A stretch of DNA of 64,000 bases from G965197555 sp965197555. Its GTDB lineage: Bacteria; Chloroflexota; Dehalococcoidia; Lucifugimonadales; UBA3495. The position numbers and the translations under genes are program-made. Below, piece by piece: positions 25,658 through 34,226 of this stretch. Location of the stretch: contig OZ240213.1 in the NCBI GenBank assembly GCA_965197555.1, positions 2,232,001-2,296,000 of the forward strand, written 5' to 3'. Numbering within the stretch: the first letter of the stretch is position 1; each line of letters starts with the position of its first letter. The notes below the pieces were generated by a model. The model saw only the letters and a list, made by a program, of their open reading frames with translations. It was not told the origin of the DNA and did not search any database.

Positions 25658-26706
25658 CACCCTCCCTCCTCCACCGGGTACGACTCGCTCCACTCGCCGT
25701 CAATCATCACCCAGCAGACCGCGCCCCCCGAAGCCGGATGGTCCGGATGCCAGTTCACCACCATCGCGTTCCGCCACCGGCCCGTTTCCACCGCGACACT
25801 ACAGGCATCATGCGCCTCCATCCTGGGATAGGGACTCCAACGAGCAGATGGACATTCCCTGGGAAGCTCCAGCCCCACCCGGTCAATGCCCCGGGCCACG
25901 TCGACGGGCCCGAACCCCGCCCCCCGGGACTCCAGCAACACACTCCGGAGCCGGGCGTCACAGACCGGAAACACCGGCCAATCGATCCCCTCCCCAACCC
26001 CGGGCACGCTCCACGCCCACACTTCCCGGGACGCCGAGTAATACCAGCAACCGGGCTCACCACGGAGAGGCAACCTCCGGAAATGAAGGAAAATATTCCC
26101 CTCCCCGTCACGCCCCGTCCCCCGGGTCGTCGGCACGTTCATGTTCCCCTCGGGACGGAGAAAGGAGCGGCTGAGAAAGATCCCGCCAATCCACGTGGAC
26201 GTACAGGTCCGTTCCAAGCCGAACTCCGGGAGCCAGCCCTCCACCGCACAGTCGGGCCGGGCCTCCTCGAACTCCCCCGACAACCGGACCGCAACGTCGG
26301 CCCCGAACGGGGCCCTCCCGTTGTAATCGACCAGCATCCGCCTGTAGTGACCCAGGCAGGAGAGCTCTCCGTCCGGAACGTCCCCGTAGTCCGGAGCCGG
26401 ACCTGAGACCGGCCCGGCAACCGGAGACGGCTCCGGGGTCCCGGCCGCTTCCTGCAACAGCTTCACTATGTCCGCCTTCTCCCTCACCGGCCTGGGCGTA
26501 GAAGTGGGAACGGGAGTCGCCGTGGGAAAGACCAACCGGTCCTCCGCACCGACGTAACGCCCGAACCCGGGCGGGACCGGCGAGACCGGGGTCGGCCACG
26601 GCAACACCACCCGCCTGGGCCCCTTCTCTTCCTCCTGTACGCCGCCGCATCCAACCAGGAACGCCAGGCATAACAACGCCAGGAGACTAACCCACCTTGA
26701 CGGCAT
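25657..26706 (-). CDS. T4SS-operon lipoprotein, second
   Basis: 349 aa, starting at ATG 26706 inside the end of virB4 (20-bp overlap). Signal peptide MPSRWVSLLALLCLAFLVGC with lipobox LVGC, then a charged and Pro/Thr linker to about 100, then a globular domain with ten or so Cys (ELSCLGHYRRML, RPDCAVEGW, PGCWYYSASR, FPVCDARL, DACSVAVE). No known family. Probably an extracytoplasmic accessory of the conjugation channel; the paired lipoproteins may take the place of the core complex of diderm T4SSs. The role is inferred from operon position. Confidence 0.6.
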   Translation of the reverse strand: MPSRWVSLLALLCLAFLVGCGGVQEEEKGPRRVVLPWPTPVSPVPPGFGRYVGAEDRLVFPTATPVPTSTPRPVREKADIVKLLQEAAGTPEPSPVAGPVSGPAPDYGDVPDGELSCLGHYRRMLVDYNGRAPFGADVAVRLSGEFEEARPDCAVEGWLPEFGLERTCTSTWIGGIFLSRSFLRPEGNMNVPTTRGTGRDGEGNIFLHFRRLPLRGEPGCWYYSASREVWAWSVPGVGEGIDWPVFPVCDARLRSVLLESRGAGFGPVDVARGIDRVGLELPRECPSARWSPYPRMEAHDACSVAVETGRWRNAMVVNWHPDHPASGGAVCWVMIDGEWSESYPVEEGG

Positions 26707-29035
26707 CACTCTCCCGCTCCCGCTGCAGCCGGTGCTGCAACATCTCGGCCAGCTCCCGCTCCCGGGCTTCCTCGTCAAACTCGGGGCTCGGCATCGACTC
26801 CCCGTCCTGACGCCAGCTATCGTCGGTCACCAGGTCCCGCTCGAGCTGGGTCGAAACGATCTCAATGGGGAAGAAGTTCCCCGACTCTCCCACCAGGACT
26901 CCCTGCCCCCGGAGCGCCCCGGCCAGGAACTGGCCCACGTCTTCGTTGAGCCCCAGCGCTTCAACCACCTGCCCCAGGGCCGCCGGGTCCTGGCTGAAAG
27001 CCAGCTTCATCGCGCTGTTCTGCAGCAGCGACCGCCCAGCATGACCGGCGATAGCCCCGGCCCCGGACTGCTCCGCGAGAAAGTCCTGCACGTCCTGGGT
27101 GATCGTCATGAGCCCCAACTGGTACTTCCGGGCTCGTTTCACTATGGTGATCAGCGCCTCCGCTCCCGAGGGGGTCGCCAGCACCGTCCAGCACTCATCA
27201 ACCACCAGGAGCCGGGGACGCGGCGCCGTCACCGCCAGGCCCCACACCACCTCGGAGCAGACGGACGTTGCGATGGGCTTGAGCGCCCCCGACAGGTTCT
27301 TCAGATTGAAGGACGTGACCGGCTTCTCATCGCTCAGAAGGTCCCGGGTATCCCCCCGCATGAGAAACCGGGCCGAACCGGTCGCAAAGGGAGACAGCAG
27401 GTGGGCCAACTCCTTCCCCTTCGCTTCCTCAGCCTCGTCCGAGATCAGATACTGGTAGAAGGACTCCATCCCACCCTGTCCCAGAAGCCTTCTGCCGTCG
27501 GACTCCCGAAGCTCCTTGGCGTAGTACCCCGTCAGGCACCGGTCGATGACCGCCTTCAGGTCCTGGTTCAGCTCCCCCTCCAGCATCACCCCCACCAGGC
27601 TGCAGAGGCTCGACACCCGCTTCGTCAGGTCGTCCTCCTCGGTGTAGCCGACCACAAAGGGATTCAACCCGTACCCCTTCGACCCCGGCACGAACACATC
27701 GCCCCCCAGGGCCCGGGTGATGACCCCGTACTCTCCCTCCGGGTCGATCAGGTAGACGGGGATGCCCCTGAGCGCCTCCCGCAGCACCCGGAGCTTGGTG
27801 AAGAAGGACTTGCCCGCCCCCGACCGGGCCATGACCACCATGTGTCCGTTCATGGCGTCGGGATTGAAGGGATCGTAGATCACCGGAGTCCGGCTCCGGA
27901 GGTCGACCCCCAGGAGGGTGCCCTCCCGCCGGTCAAGGTCCTGAGGCCCAAAGGGAAACATCCGGAGCATCGTCCCGCTGTCGGTGAGGTCCATCTCCTC
28001 CAGCCCCCGGCGGACCGCCGGCATCATCGCCGCGTATCCCTTCCCCTGCCTGAGCTTCTCCAACCTCACCCCGGCCAGGTGAGACCGGAAATGGCTGGAC
28101 ACCTTCTCCTCGATCTCCTTGAGCTGCTCCCGGTTCCGCCCGTAGACGGCAATGGTGAGAGTCCGCCGGAAGAGCCGGCTCACCCCACGCTCCACCTCGT
28201 CCGAGATCCGGACGACGTCCCCAATGGCCAGCTCCACCTCCGCCGGCACCAGCTTTCCCTTCTGCTCCGCAGTGAGCCGGGCCCCCTCGAACCGGGAGCG
28301 CTGCATGATCAGCCGGGTATGGGACTCCCGCTGACTCACCGGCCATATCCACACGGAGAGGTCCATCTCCTCCCCGGTCCGGAGAAGCTGCTCCAAGAAG
28401 AACGTCGAAACCCGCCGCGGCCACTTGTGGACCCCGTACACCGCCATGTACCGGTGGTTGAGCTCAATATCCCGAGACTCCTCCTTGGCCTGGTAGAAGT
28501 CCTGGGTATGACCGTATCCCATCCCGCTGACACAGGCCTGCACCAGAAGGGACAGCTCCTCATGGTCCAGCCTGCCGGCTTCGAACCCAGCCTGGGCCAG
28601 GAGGGAAGAAAACTCCATGACCCGGCTCTCCTGGGCGATCACGAACCACCGGCGGTTGACCACCCTGCCGGTCTCCTCCATCGACTGGAGGAAATCGAGC
28701 ATTGAATTCCCCACATCGTTGATCCGCCCCTCCCGCATCGAGTCCGGCCTGGAATCAAGGAACTGCTGACGGACGTCAGACAGGTCGGGCGAGTGCTGCC
28801 GGATGAGGATCTGAATGGGATACTCGATGCTGTTGAGCATCAACAGCCAGCCGTTCAATATCTGCATATTGCTGGGATCACACCCCGCCACACGCCAGAC
28901 CCCGTACCGGTTCCCCGAGTAGTCCTCCACCACCTCCCCATCAACCCGGCGTATCTGGGACAGAAACCCCAGAGAGGGCATATTCCGTCCTCTGGAACCC
29001 TGAACCCCGCTCCGGCCACCCCCGAAGAGTCCCAT
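26687..29035 (-). CDS. virB4: VirB4/TraC-family T4SS ATPase
   Basis: 782 aa; the ATG at 29035 follows CGGGAGGA, making it preferable to in-frame starts further upstream. N-terminal VirB4 domain (residues 1-330), then Walker A MARSGAGKSFF (Lys409), IDPEGEYG, Walker B LLVVDECW (Asp613-Glu614) and TITQDVQDFL (motif III, Gln), all hallmarks of VirB4/TraC/TrbE. The C-terminus is highly charged. It energises pilus assembly and substrate transfer at the membrane. Downstream genes overlap or abut it; upstream is a small membrane protein (16-bp gap). High-confidence call. Confidence 0.92.
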   Translation of the reverse strand: MGLFGGGRSGVQGSRGRNMPSLGFLSQIRRVDGEVVEDYSGNRYGVWRVAGCDPSNMQILNGWLLMLNSIEYPIQILIRQHSPDLSDVRQQFLDSRPDSMREGRINDVGNSMLDFLQSMEETGRVVNRRWFVIAQESRVMEFSSLLAQAGFEAGRLDHEELSLLVQACVSGMGYGHTQDFYQAKEESRDIELNHRYMAVYGVHKWPRRVSTFFLEQLLRTGEEMDLSVWIWPVSQRESHTRLIMQRSRFEGARLTAEQKGKLVPAEVELAIGDVVRISDEVERGVSRLFRRTLTIAVYGRNREQLKEIEEKVSSHFRSHLAGVRLEKLRQGKGYAAMMPAVRRGLEEMDLTDSGTMLRMFPFGPQDLDRREGTLLGVDLRSRTPVIYDPFNPDAMNGHMVVMARSGAGKSFFTKLRVLREALRGIPVYLIDPEGEYGVITRALGGDVFVPGSKGYGLNPFVVGYTEEDDLTKRVSSLCSLVGVMLEGELNQDLKAVIDRCLTGYYAKELRESDGRRLLGQGGMESFYQYLISDEAEEAKGKELAHLLSPFATGSARFLMRGDTRDLLSDEKPVTSFNLKNLSGALKPIATSVCSEVVWGLAVTAPRPRLLVVDECWTVLATPSGAEALITIVKRARKYQLGLMTITQDVQDFLAEQSGAGAIAGHAGRSLLQNSAMKLAFSQDPAALGQVVEALGLNEDVGQFLAGALRGQGVLVGESGNFFPIEIVSTQLERDLVTDDSWRQDGESMPSPEFDEEARERELAEMLQHRLQRERESDAVKVG

Positions 29036-29051
29036 ACCGCTTGTCCTCCCG

Positions 29052-29267
29052 CTAGAAGATACCCCTGGCCAGGGAAATCCAGTCCTGGACCACCGGAGGA
29101 AGCTTCCCCGACAGGCCGCCCAGGTCGACGGAGAAGAAGGCGATGATCCCGACGATAAGGAGCACGGCCAGGCCCGCGGCCATGGCAACGCTCACCAGCC
29201 GGTACATGACGTAGACCCCCAGAGCGCCGACGCCGAGGAAAATGACGACGCCCAACACACCTGACAT
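29052..29267 (-). CDS. Small two-helix T4SS membrane protein
   Basis: 71-72 aa (two tandem ATGs at 29270 and 29267; the second lies better from GGGGGTGA). Two hydrophobic helices, residues 3-23 and 28-48, and a short amphipathic tail ending DWISLARGIF. The size and position directly before virB4 fit small VirB2/VirB3-like subunits, but no diagnostic motif exists. It was probably once the direct continuation of the operon from 33027, now separated by the nirK block. Confidence 0.6.
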   Translation of the reverse strand: MSGVLGVVIFLGVGALGVYVMYRLVSVAMAAGLAVLLIVGIIAFFSVDLGGLSGKLPPVVQDWISLARGIF

Positions 29268-29280
29268 CATTTCACCCCCG

Positions 29281-29312
29281 TCCTGAGATTGTCCGGTCCG
29301 GCAATCTCAGGA
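29281..29312. repeat. 11-bp inverted repeat upstream of the small T4SS gene
   Basis: TCCTGAGATTG and CAATCTCAGGA are perfect arms around a 10-nt centre. It lies 11 bp upstream of the 29270 start codon. It could be an operator or a transcription pause in the leader of the downstream half of the split operon. Confidence 0.5.
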
Positions 29313-29992
29313 TAGGCAAGGGAGGTGGGCCGCCGTTTTTCCAAAAACAGCGGCCCGCACCGCTACGCTGATAAGATGGAGGCAGGACAAAAGGCAAAAA
29401 CTTTCGGGGAAGAGCCGCCGCAGCAAGAGTACCGGAACAGACCCGCACCGCTGTTTAGATGCCCCTCTGGGACCTACAAACGAACATACTCCATTTCGAT
29501 ACGGTGGCCCGCCGACTCAAACCGCAACACAACCAGGTCCGGTGGAATCCGGGCATGAGGAGCAAACCAGGCATCTTTTGGCAGCCGTACTATCCGGATG
29601 GCAGTCCGGCCTGGACCAAGCAGCCAGAGCGGTTGCCCTTCTCACACAAGCCACTCTCCCCAAGAGGCTCCAATGACAACACAGAGAGGCCACATAGGCA
29701 GTTCTGACGACTGGCTAGAATCTTTCCACAACCATCCTCACTCGACGAAAAAAACTGAGAAGGAGGATCAACCAACGAAACAGCATGACCGGCACTGACG
29801 ACCTCGGCCTGAGGGCCTTTAGCGGAATCGGGGAGTTCGACTAAAATTCCGTGTAATTCCCAAAGAAAAAGCCCCGCCGGTCTCCCGCCCAGGGCCATTT
29901 GACACAGGTCACTATCGTTGTTTACTATGCGACCTCGGCGCTGGCAGGCGCCGGGGTTTTTGGCATTTATTACAGTCCATCCCCACCGCCTG
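29313..29992. other. Interval without a supported gene
   Basis: About 680 bp between the split T4SS operon half and the 15-bp repeat at 29993. Short frames exist on both strands, but none has a ribosome-binding site, codon pattern or family that I trust. A GC-rich palindromic stretch GGCGCTGGCAGGCGCC spans 29937-29952. Possibly decayed insertion sequence. Confidence 0.35.
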
Positions 29993-30005
29993 GACCAAGA
30001 CCGCC

Positions 30006-30033
30006 GCACCCCGGCACACGCGGGGATAGACCG
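30006..30033 (+). repeat. Solitary CRISPR-repeat-like sequence
   Basis: The core GCACACGCGGGGATAGACC (30014-30032) resembles the 28-nt repeats of type I-E arrays. There is only one copy here, with no adjacent array and no cas gene. The same 19 bases recur at 32856. Confidence 0.5.
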
Positions 30034-30126
30034 TGAGTACCTGAGCCTTGAGGCTCGTGCTTGCGAAACGCATGGTGGAAAGCCATCCCGACAACAAATG
30101 AAGAACTAGGCAGGTGAGGTCGGCAG

Positions 30127-31326
30127 ATGCGATTTACGTTTTTGATGGTGGCTCTATTCAGCCTGCTTGTGGGAGCTTCCGTCGCCTGCAACGGTCAGGC
30201 GGCACCGCTGCCCACGCCATCGCCCACGTTCCCGCGAGCCATAATCCTAGCGCCAACTCCAGTGCCGCAAGAGGTGGTGGTATCAGCGTACTGGAGCGAG
30301 CCGGTTCCCTGGGAACCGGAAGACCTTGCCAGCCTGGAGTGGGTTACGCAAGAGTTGGTGGCCCCTCCCGCCCTGCCCCAGCACCAGCAGACCATAGACG
30401 TGGGCCCGAGAGTCGTGCAGGTGAGAATGGTCATCGAGGAAAAGGAGCTCGAGATCGCTCCCGGCGTCTTTGTGTGGGCCTTCACCTTCAACGGCTCGGT
30501 GCCCGGTCCGATCATCGTGGTGCATGAAGGCGACTACGTGGAACTGACCCTCATCAATCCCTCAAGCAACCAACTCCCGCACAACGTCGATTTTCACGCA
30601 GCGGCCGGCGCCCTCGGCGGAGGCGGGTTGACCCTCGTGTCGCCCGGTCAGGAAGTCGTGCTCCGGTTCAGGGCAGTCAAGGCCGGAGTGTTCGTCTATC
30701 ACTGCGCCCCCGGCGGGGCGATGGTTCCGTGGCACGTCGTCCACGGTATGAACGGCGCCATCATGGTATTGCCCAAGGACGGCCTCAGAGACCCGGCGGG
30801 CAACCCCCTGGAATATGACCGGGCTTACTATATCGGGGAGCAGGACTACTACGTCCCCCAAGATGAAGACGGCGTTTTCAAGCGTTACGACTCGCCGGCG
30901 GTGTCCCTGGGTGACGACGCAGCGGTGATGAAGGGCTTGGTCCCGACCCATATCGTTTTCAACGGCGCGACCGGCACTCTCCAAGGCGACGGCCAGCTTA
31001 CGGCCAACGTCGGGGAGAATGTCCTGATAGTCCACGCCCAAGCCAACCGGCCATCCTATCCCCACCTGATCGGCGGCCACGGCGACTATGTTTGGGAGCG
31101 GGGCGGACTCAACAACCCGCCCCTAGTGGACCTGGAATCGTGGGAGATAGCGGCGGGATCGGCGGCGGCCTCAATCCATACCATCCGGCAGCCCGGAACG
31201 TATGTCTACCTGTCCCACAACCTGATCGAGGCGTTCCTGTTCGACGCCAAGGCGGTACTGGTAGCCGAGGGAGAATGGAACGACGACCTGATGGAGCAGG
31301 TGACGCCGCCGCAAGCCAGTCCGTAG
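30127..31326 (+). CDS. nirK: Copper-containing nitrite reductase, lipoprotein form
   Basis: 399 aa; ATG behind GGTGAGG. The signal peptide has lipobox SVAC (Cys21), then a Pro/Thr stalk and two cupredoxin domains. Ligand spacing matches NirK: type 1 Cu His151, Cys192, His202, Met207; type 2 Cu His156 and His191, with a later His in PHLIGGHGDYVW for the subunit interface. Reaction: nitrite to nitric oxide outside the membrane, using electrons from cupredoxin or cytochrome c. Lipid anchoring is expected in a host without a conventional periplasm. No nor or nos gene lies nearby. It is the first gene of the cargo block, with GC like its surroundings. Confidence 0.9.
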   Translation: MRFTFLMVALFSLLVGASVACNGQAAPLPTPSPTFPRAIILAPTPVPQEVVVSAYWSEPVPWEPEDLASLEWVTQELVAPPALPQHQQTIDVGPRVVQVRMVIEEKELEIAPGVFVWAFTFNGSVPGPIIVVHEGDYVELTLINPSSNQLPHNVDFHAAAGALGGGGLTLVSPGQEVVLRFRAVKAGVFVYHCAPGGAMVPWHVVHGMNGAIMVLPKDGLRDPAGNPLEYDRAYYIGEQDYYVPQDEDGVFKRYDSPAVSLGDDAAVMKGLVPTHIVFNGATGTLQGDGQLTANVGENVLIVHAQANRPSYPHLIGGHGDYVWERGGLNNPPLVDLESWEIAAGSAAASIHTIRQPGTYVYLSHNLIEAFLFDAKAVLVAEGEWNDDLMEQVTPPQASP

Positions 31327-31359
31327 CTTGTGCTGAATACGGGGGTACGAGGAGCAGCT

Positions 31360-31545
31360 ATGGAAACTATCGTCTGGATTGCTGTCGCAGCGACGTTGGT
31401 GATTGCAGGGTTGCTGATGAGATTCAGGAAACGGTCCGTGTGGTTGGGAGCGAGTCTGGTGGTAGGCGGCGCTGTCCTTGCTGCGTTCATGTTATGGGCT
31501 CCCGATTCCATCCGTGGTGAGGCAGTCCAGGCAGTCCCGCGCTGA
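31360..31545 (+). CDS. Small membrane protein downstream of nirK
   Basis: 61 aa from an ATG at 31360 with CGAGGAG upstream. Two hydrophobic helices (METIVWIAVAATLVIAGLLM and WLGASLVVGGAVLAAFML) are separated by a basic turn RFRKRS. No family recognised. It starts 34 bp after nirK and is probably co-transcribed with it; it could assist nitrite reductase membrane association, but nothing in the sequence proves this. Confidence 0.5.
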   Translation: METIVWIAVAATLVIAGLLMRFRKRSVWLGASLVVGGAVLAAFMLWAPDSIRGEAVQAVPR

Positions 31546-31652
31546 CTTGTCATTTAGCCGTTTGCACCCCAACTCCGAACGGAACCGGTGCGAGTAGACA
31601 TCGTTTCCGGTAAGGTAGACCGATATCCAGACAGCCACCATATGGCAGGCAG

Positions 31653-31670
31653 GCGCGGGGATAGACCGAG
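31653..31670 (+). repeat. CRISPR-repeat half-site
   Basis: GCGCGGGGATAGACCGAG contains the 3' half of the repeat found at 30014 and 32856. Its last 16 bases are identical to 48885-48900. It lies just before the ABC ATPase start. Confidence 0.4.
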
Positions 31671-31689
31671 CTGCAGAGGAGACCGGCAC

Positions 31690-32442
31690 ATGGCAGAGCA
31701 GAACAGGAAAGAGATAGTCCGCCTCGAAAAAGTCGTCAAGCGGTTCGGCGATTTCACGGCGCTGAACCGAGTCGACGTCTCGGTGACAGAGGGCGAAGTC
31801 GTGGTCATCATCGGCCCCTCCGGCTCGGGTAAATCGACCTTGCTCAGGACCATAAACCAGCTCGAGCAGCACGATTCCGGCCGAGTTATCGTCGACGGCG
31901 TCGAGTTGACGGACGACGCCCGCACCCTAACCAAGATAAGAGCGGAGACGGGGATGGTCTTTCAGCAGTTCAACCTCTTTCCCCATCTCACCGTAATGCG
32001 CAATATAACGCTGGCGCCCCAGAAGGTCCGCCACCTGCCACAGAAGGAAGCGGATGAGCTCGCCCTCCGGTTGCTGCACCGCGTGGGTATACCCGAACAA
32101 GCGGATAAGTACCCTGGGCAGCTATCGGGCGGTCAACAGCAGCGAGTTGCCATAGCCCGTGCTCTTGCCATGAACCCAAAGGTGATGATGTTCGACGAGC
32201 CGACCTCTGCCCTCGATCCAGAGATGATCAACGAAGTCCTAAGGGTGATGGGGGAGTTAGCCGCCAGCGGCATGACGATGATCTGCGTCACTCATGAGAT
32301 GGGTTTTGCAAGGAACGTGGCTGACCGCGTGATCTTCATGGACGAGGGCGAGATCGTGGAGGTCGGAACGTCTGAGGACTTCTTCACCAACCCCCGAGAG
32401 CCCCGCACCAAACTTTTCCTAGGGCAAATCGACAATTGCTAA
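31690..32442 (+). CDS. Polar amino-acid type ABC transporter ATPase (GlnQ-like), orphan
   Basis: 250 aa from an ATG behind AGAGGAGA. Walker A IGPSGSGKST (41-50), Q-loop VFQQFNLFPHLTVM, signature LSGGQQQR, Walker B VMMFDEPTSALDPEM and H-loop CVTHEMGFA are all present, and the length matches GlnQ/HisP (about 245 aa). The family energises uptake of amino acids with a permease and a substrate-binding protein. Neither partner is in the window, so this is a detached component. A CRISPR-repeat half-site lies just before it and a broken HEPN gene just after. Confidence 0.88.
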   Translation: MAEQNRKEIVRLEKVVKRFGDFTALNRVDVSVTEGEVVVIIGPSGSGKSTLLRTINQLEQHDSGRVIVDGVELTDDARTLTKIRAETGMVFQQFNLFPHLTVMRNITLAPQKVRHLPQKEADELALRLLHRVGIPEQADKYPGQLSGGQQQRVAIARALAMNPKVMMFDEPTSALDPEMINEVLRVMGELAASGMTMICVTHEMGFARNVADRVIFMDEGEIVEVGTSEDFFTNPREPRTKLFLGQIDNC

Positions 32443-32465
32443 CCGATGACCGAGGGGGACACGGC

Positions 32466-32837
32466 ATGAGGGACGAGATCACAGCCCACCGCGACCTAGC
32501 CTAGGACTTCCTGGCGAAGGGCCGGGCGCACCTAGCCGAGGGAGACCTGCACCAGGCGGCGGAGAAGGGTTGGGGCGCGGCGGCGCACGTGGTCAAGGCG
32601 ACGGCGGCGGCCCAGGGATGGCCGTATGAGCAGCATAACCACTTCCACCGGGCGATTAGCCGGGTGCGCCAGTCCACCGGCAATGACCGACTGCGCTTGC
32701 TACAGGGGCGGGCCGAGATTTTGCATGTCAACTTCTATGACGTGCTAGAGGACCTGGACGCCGCCCAAATCGAGAAAGACCTGGAAGATATGGCCGACCT
32801 GCTCCGCATCCTGGAGCCACTAACGGACGCCGGATAA
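32466..32837 (+). pseudogene. PaREP1-like HEPN protein with early in-frame stop
   Basis: From ATG 32466 the frame reads MRDEITAHRDLA and then TAG at 32502-32504, then continues open to 32837 with WGAAAHVVKATAAAQGW and DLEDMADLLRILEPL. Those helices match PaREP1/HEPN-type small proteins abundant in Chloroflexota and archaea. A single substitution therefore interrupts the gene at codon 13. A shorter product from the GTG at 32589 is possible but would lack the first helix. It begins 24 bp after the ABC ATPase stop. Confidence 0.6.
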
Positions 32838-32846
32838 TCCGGGTAC

Positions 32847-32874
32847 GGTTCCCCCGCACACGCGGGGATAGACC
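32847..32874 (+). repeat. Solitary 28-nt CRISPR-repeat-like sequence
   Basis: A full-length 28-nt unit beginning GGTTCCCCC and ending with the same 19 bases as 30014-30032. It is followed by non-coding sequence up to the 15-bp repeat at 33009. No second unit follows at about 61 bp, so this is a relic and not an array. Confidence 0.55.
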
Positions 32875-33026
32875 TTTGTCCGGTGGTGCAGCCTCTAGGG
32901 GCGTCCAGTCCCGATGGGACAACGCCAAAGGTTTGCCCCCTGCTACCGACAACAAGTGACGTCCGCCAGATCTGGTCCCCGTATCATTTCACGAGGCCTG
33001 AACAGTTAGACCAAGACCGCCGCGCC

Positions 33027-33662
33027 CTAGTCGTATGACCGGTAGAACACGTCCCGGTCCAGCGTCCAGTTCTCCGTGTAATCCACCACAAACCCGCTCA
33101 GCCCCTCCCACGCTATCAGCGCGCACGCCAGGATCACCACCCCGATCATCACCCTCACCAGCATCCCCCGGGCCCGGGACAGGTCCCCCCCGGACGACGA
33201 CTCCTGCATGTAGACCACCCCTGCCCAGCTCAAGCTGACGGCGGCAAATCCCGCCCCCACCGCCACCAGGAAATACCAGGTCCGCCGGAGGTTCTCCCGG
33301 ACGTACGACAGGCTGCACTCCTGCCCGTACTTGTCCGAAACGAACAGCGCCAAATCGTCCGGGTCTCCCCCCCATAAACCTGTATCCTCATCAAAAGAAA
33401 GAAACACCCCGTCTCCATCCGAGTCCACCGGAACGGGGGTCCCCGGAGGAACCGTGGGCGGCTCGAACTCCCTGGGATACAGGTGAAACTTCCGGACCTT
33501 CGCGCAGATGCAGTGCTCGCTGTACGGCCCGTCCGTATCGATCGCCGGGTCGTCCCGGCAGACCTCCTCATCCGGCAGGCTACCCTGCGCCCAGGCCACC
33601 GAGGGCCACAGAGCAGTCAGCGCCCCCGCCAGAACCAGAAACAGCAACACAAAAGCCCTCAC
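33027..33662 (-). CDS. VirB2/TrbC-like pilin-type T4SS protein
   Basis: 211 aa from a GTG at 33662, six bases after the upstream stop, with GGGGCGGTGA serving as ribosome-binding site. N-terminal signal peptide (FVLLFLVLAGALTALWPSVAWA-Q), a Cys-containing extracellular stretch with a DSDGDGVFLSFDED calcium-like loop, then two C-terminal helices (WYFLVAVGAGFAAVSLSWAGVVY and MLVRVMIGVVILACALIAW) linked by a polar turn SSSGGDLSRAR. That helix-turn-helix is the layout of VirB2/TrbC pilins. The Cys-rich insert is unusual for a pilin. Its stop abuts the 15-bp repeat of the cargo block. Confidence 0.65.
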   Translation of the reverse strand: MRAFVLLFLVLAGALTALWPSVAWAQGSLPDEEVCRDDPAIDTDGPYSEHCICAKVRKFHLYPREFEPPTVPPGTPVPVDSDGDGVFLSFDEDTGLWGGDPDDLALFVSDKYGQECSLSYVRENLRRTWYFLVAVGAGFAAVSLSWAGVVYMQESSSGGDLSRARGMLVRVMIGVVILACALIAWEGLSGFVVDYTENWTLDRDVFYRSYD

Positions 33663-33668
33663 CCGAAA

Positions 33669-34184
33669 TCACCGCCCCTTCATCAGGACCCGGACCCCGT
33701 CCCGGACCCACTGCTCCGCCGCCACCGCGCCCGCCGTCACCTGCTTGTCCACCTCAGCCCGGAGCTCCGCCTGCTTTGCGCCAAGACCCAACTCCGGCGC
33801 CGGCTCACGCTGGCGCCTGCTCCGCTTCCGAGACCCTTTCTCCATCTTCAGCCGCTCCGCTTCCAGCCACTCGGGGCGTCCGTCCAGAAGAAACTCGCTG
33901 GTCTCCTCGTAGCTCGGCTTGCTGAACAGCCGGAGGAAAGACAGGATGAGGAACACCGGAATCGTCAGCCCGACGATCCGGACGAACAGCAGGGCCAGAG
34001 TGACTCCCGTGAGCGGGGCCATCATCGCCATCCGGACCGGAGTGGAGTAGGGAAAGAGAAGAGTCACCAGGAACCAGCAGAAGCCAACTCCCACCGCGCC
34101 CATCAGCTGGGGCAGGGAGAGCCCCAGCATGTACTTATCCTTCTGCCCCAAAAAGGTCGGGGAATCATAGGAGCCAATCGCCAC
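33669..34184 (-). CDS. PrgI/VirB3-like T4SS inner-membrane protein
   Basis: 171 aa. The GTG at 34184 is chosen because AGGAGGAGG lies seven bases upstream; a TTG two codons earlier is too close to it. Sequence layout VAIGSYDSPTFLGQKDKYMLGLSLPQLMGAVGVG followed by two further helices (to about 85) matches PrgI-family proteins, the Gram-positive and Chloroflexota counterpart of VirB3. The C-terminal 80 residues are charged and helical, possibly contacting VirB4. It lies between the VirB6-like and pilin-like genes, a normal T4SS order. Confidence 0.7.
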   Translation of the reverse strand: MAIGSYDSPTFLGQKDKYMLGLSLPQLMGAVGVGFCWFLVTLLFPYSTPVRMAMMAPLTGVTLALLFVRIVGLTIPVFLILSFLRLFSKPSYEETSEFLLDGRPEWLEAERLKMEKGSRKRSRRQREPAPELGLGAKQAELRAEVDKQVTAGAVAAEQWVRDGVRVLMKGR

Positions 34185-34226
34185 GTTCAACCTCCTCCTG
34201 AGGCCCGCATCCGGACCTGCGTGCCG

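Larger units (their letters stand above)
29993..33023. mobile_element. Cargo block inserted in T4SS operon, 15-bp direct repeats
   Basis: GACCAAGACCGCCGC occurs at 29993-30007 and again at 33009-33023, bounding a 3-kb block whose genes (nirK, small membrane protein, ABC ATPase, HEPN relic) run opposite to the surrounding T4SS operon. The right copy abuts the stop of the pilin-like gene at 33027. Inside each end lies an identical 19-bp CRISPR-repeat-like sequence (30014-30032, 32856-32874) and a CCGACAACAA motif (30088, 32946). No transposase is present, so entry by recombination between short repeats or loss of a transposase is inferred. Confidence 0.55.

Noticed and set aside
26732..28705. 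657-residue plus-strand frame
   Set aside because: Shadow of virB4, whose motifs are intact on the minus strand.
30006..32874. Active CRISPR array
   Set aside because: Repeat units are solitary, not spaced at about 61 bp, and no cas gene is in the window.
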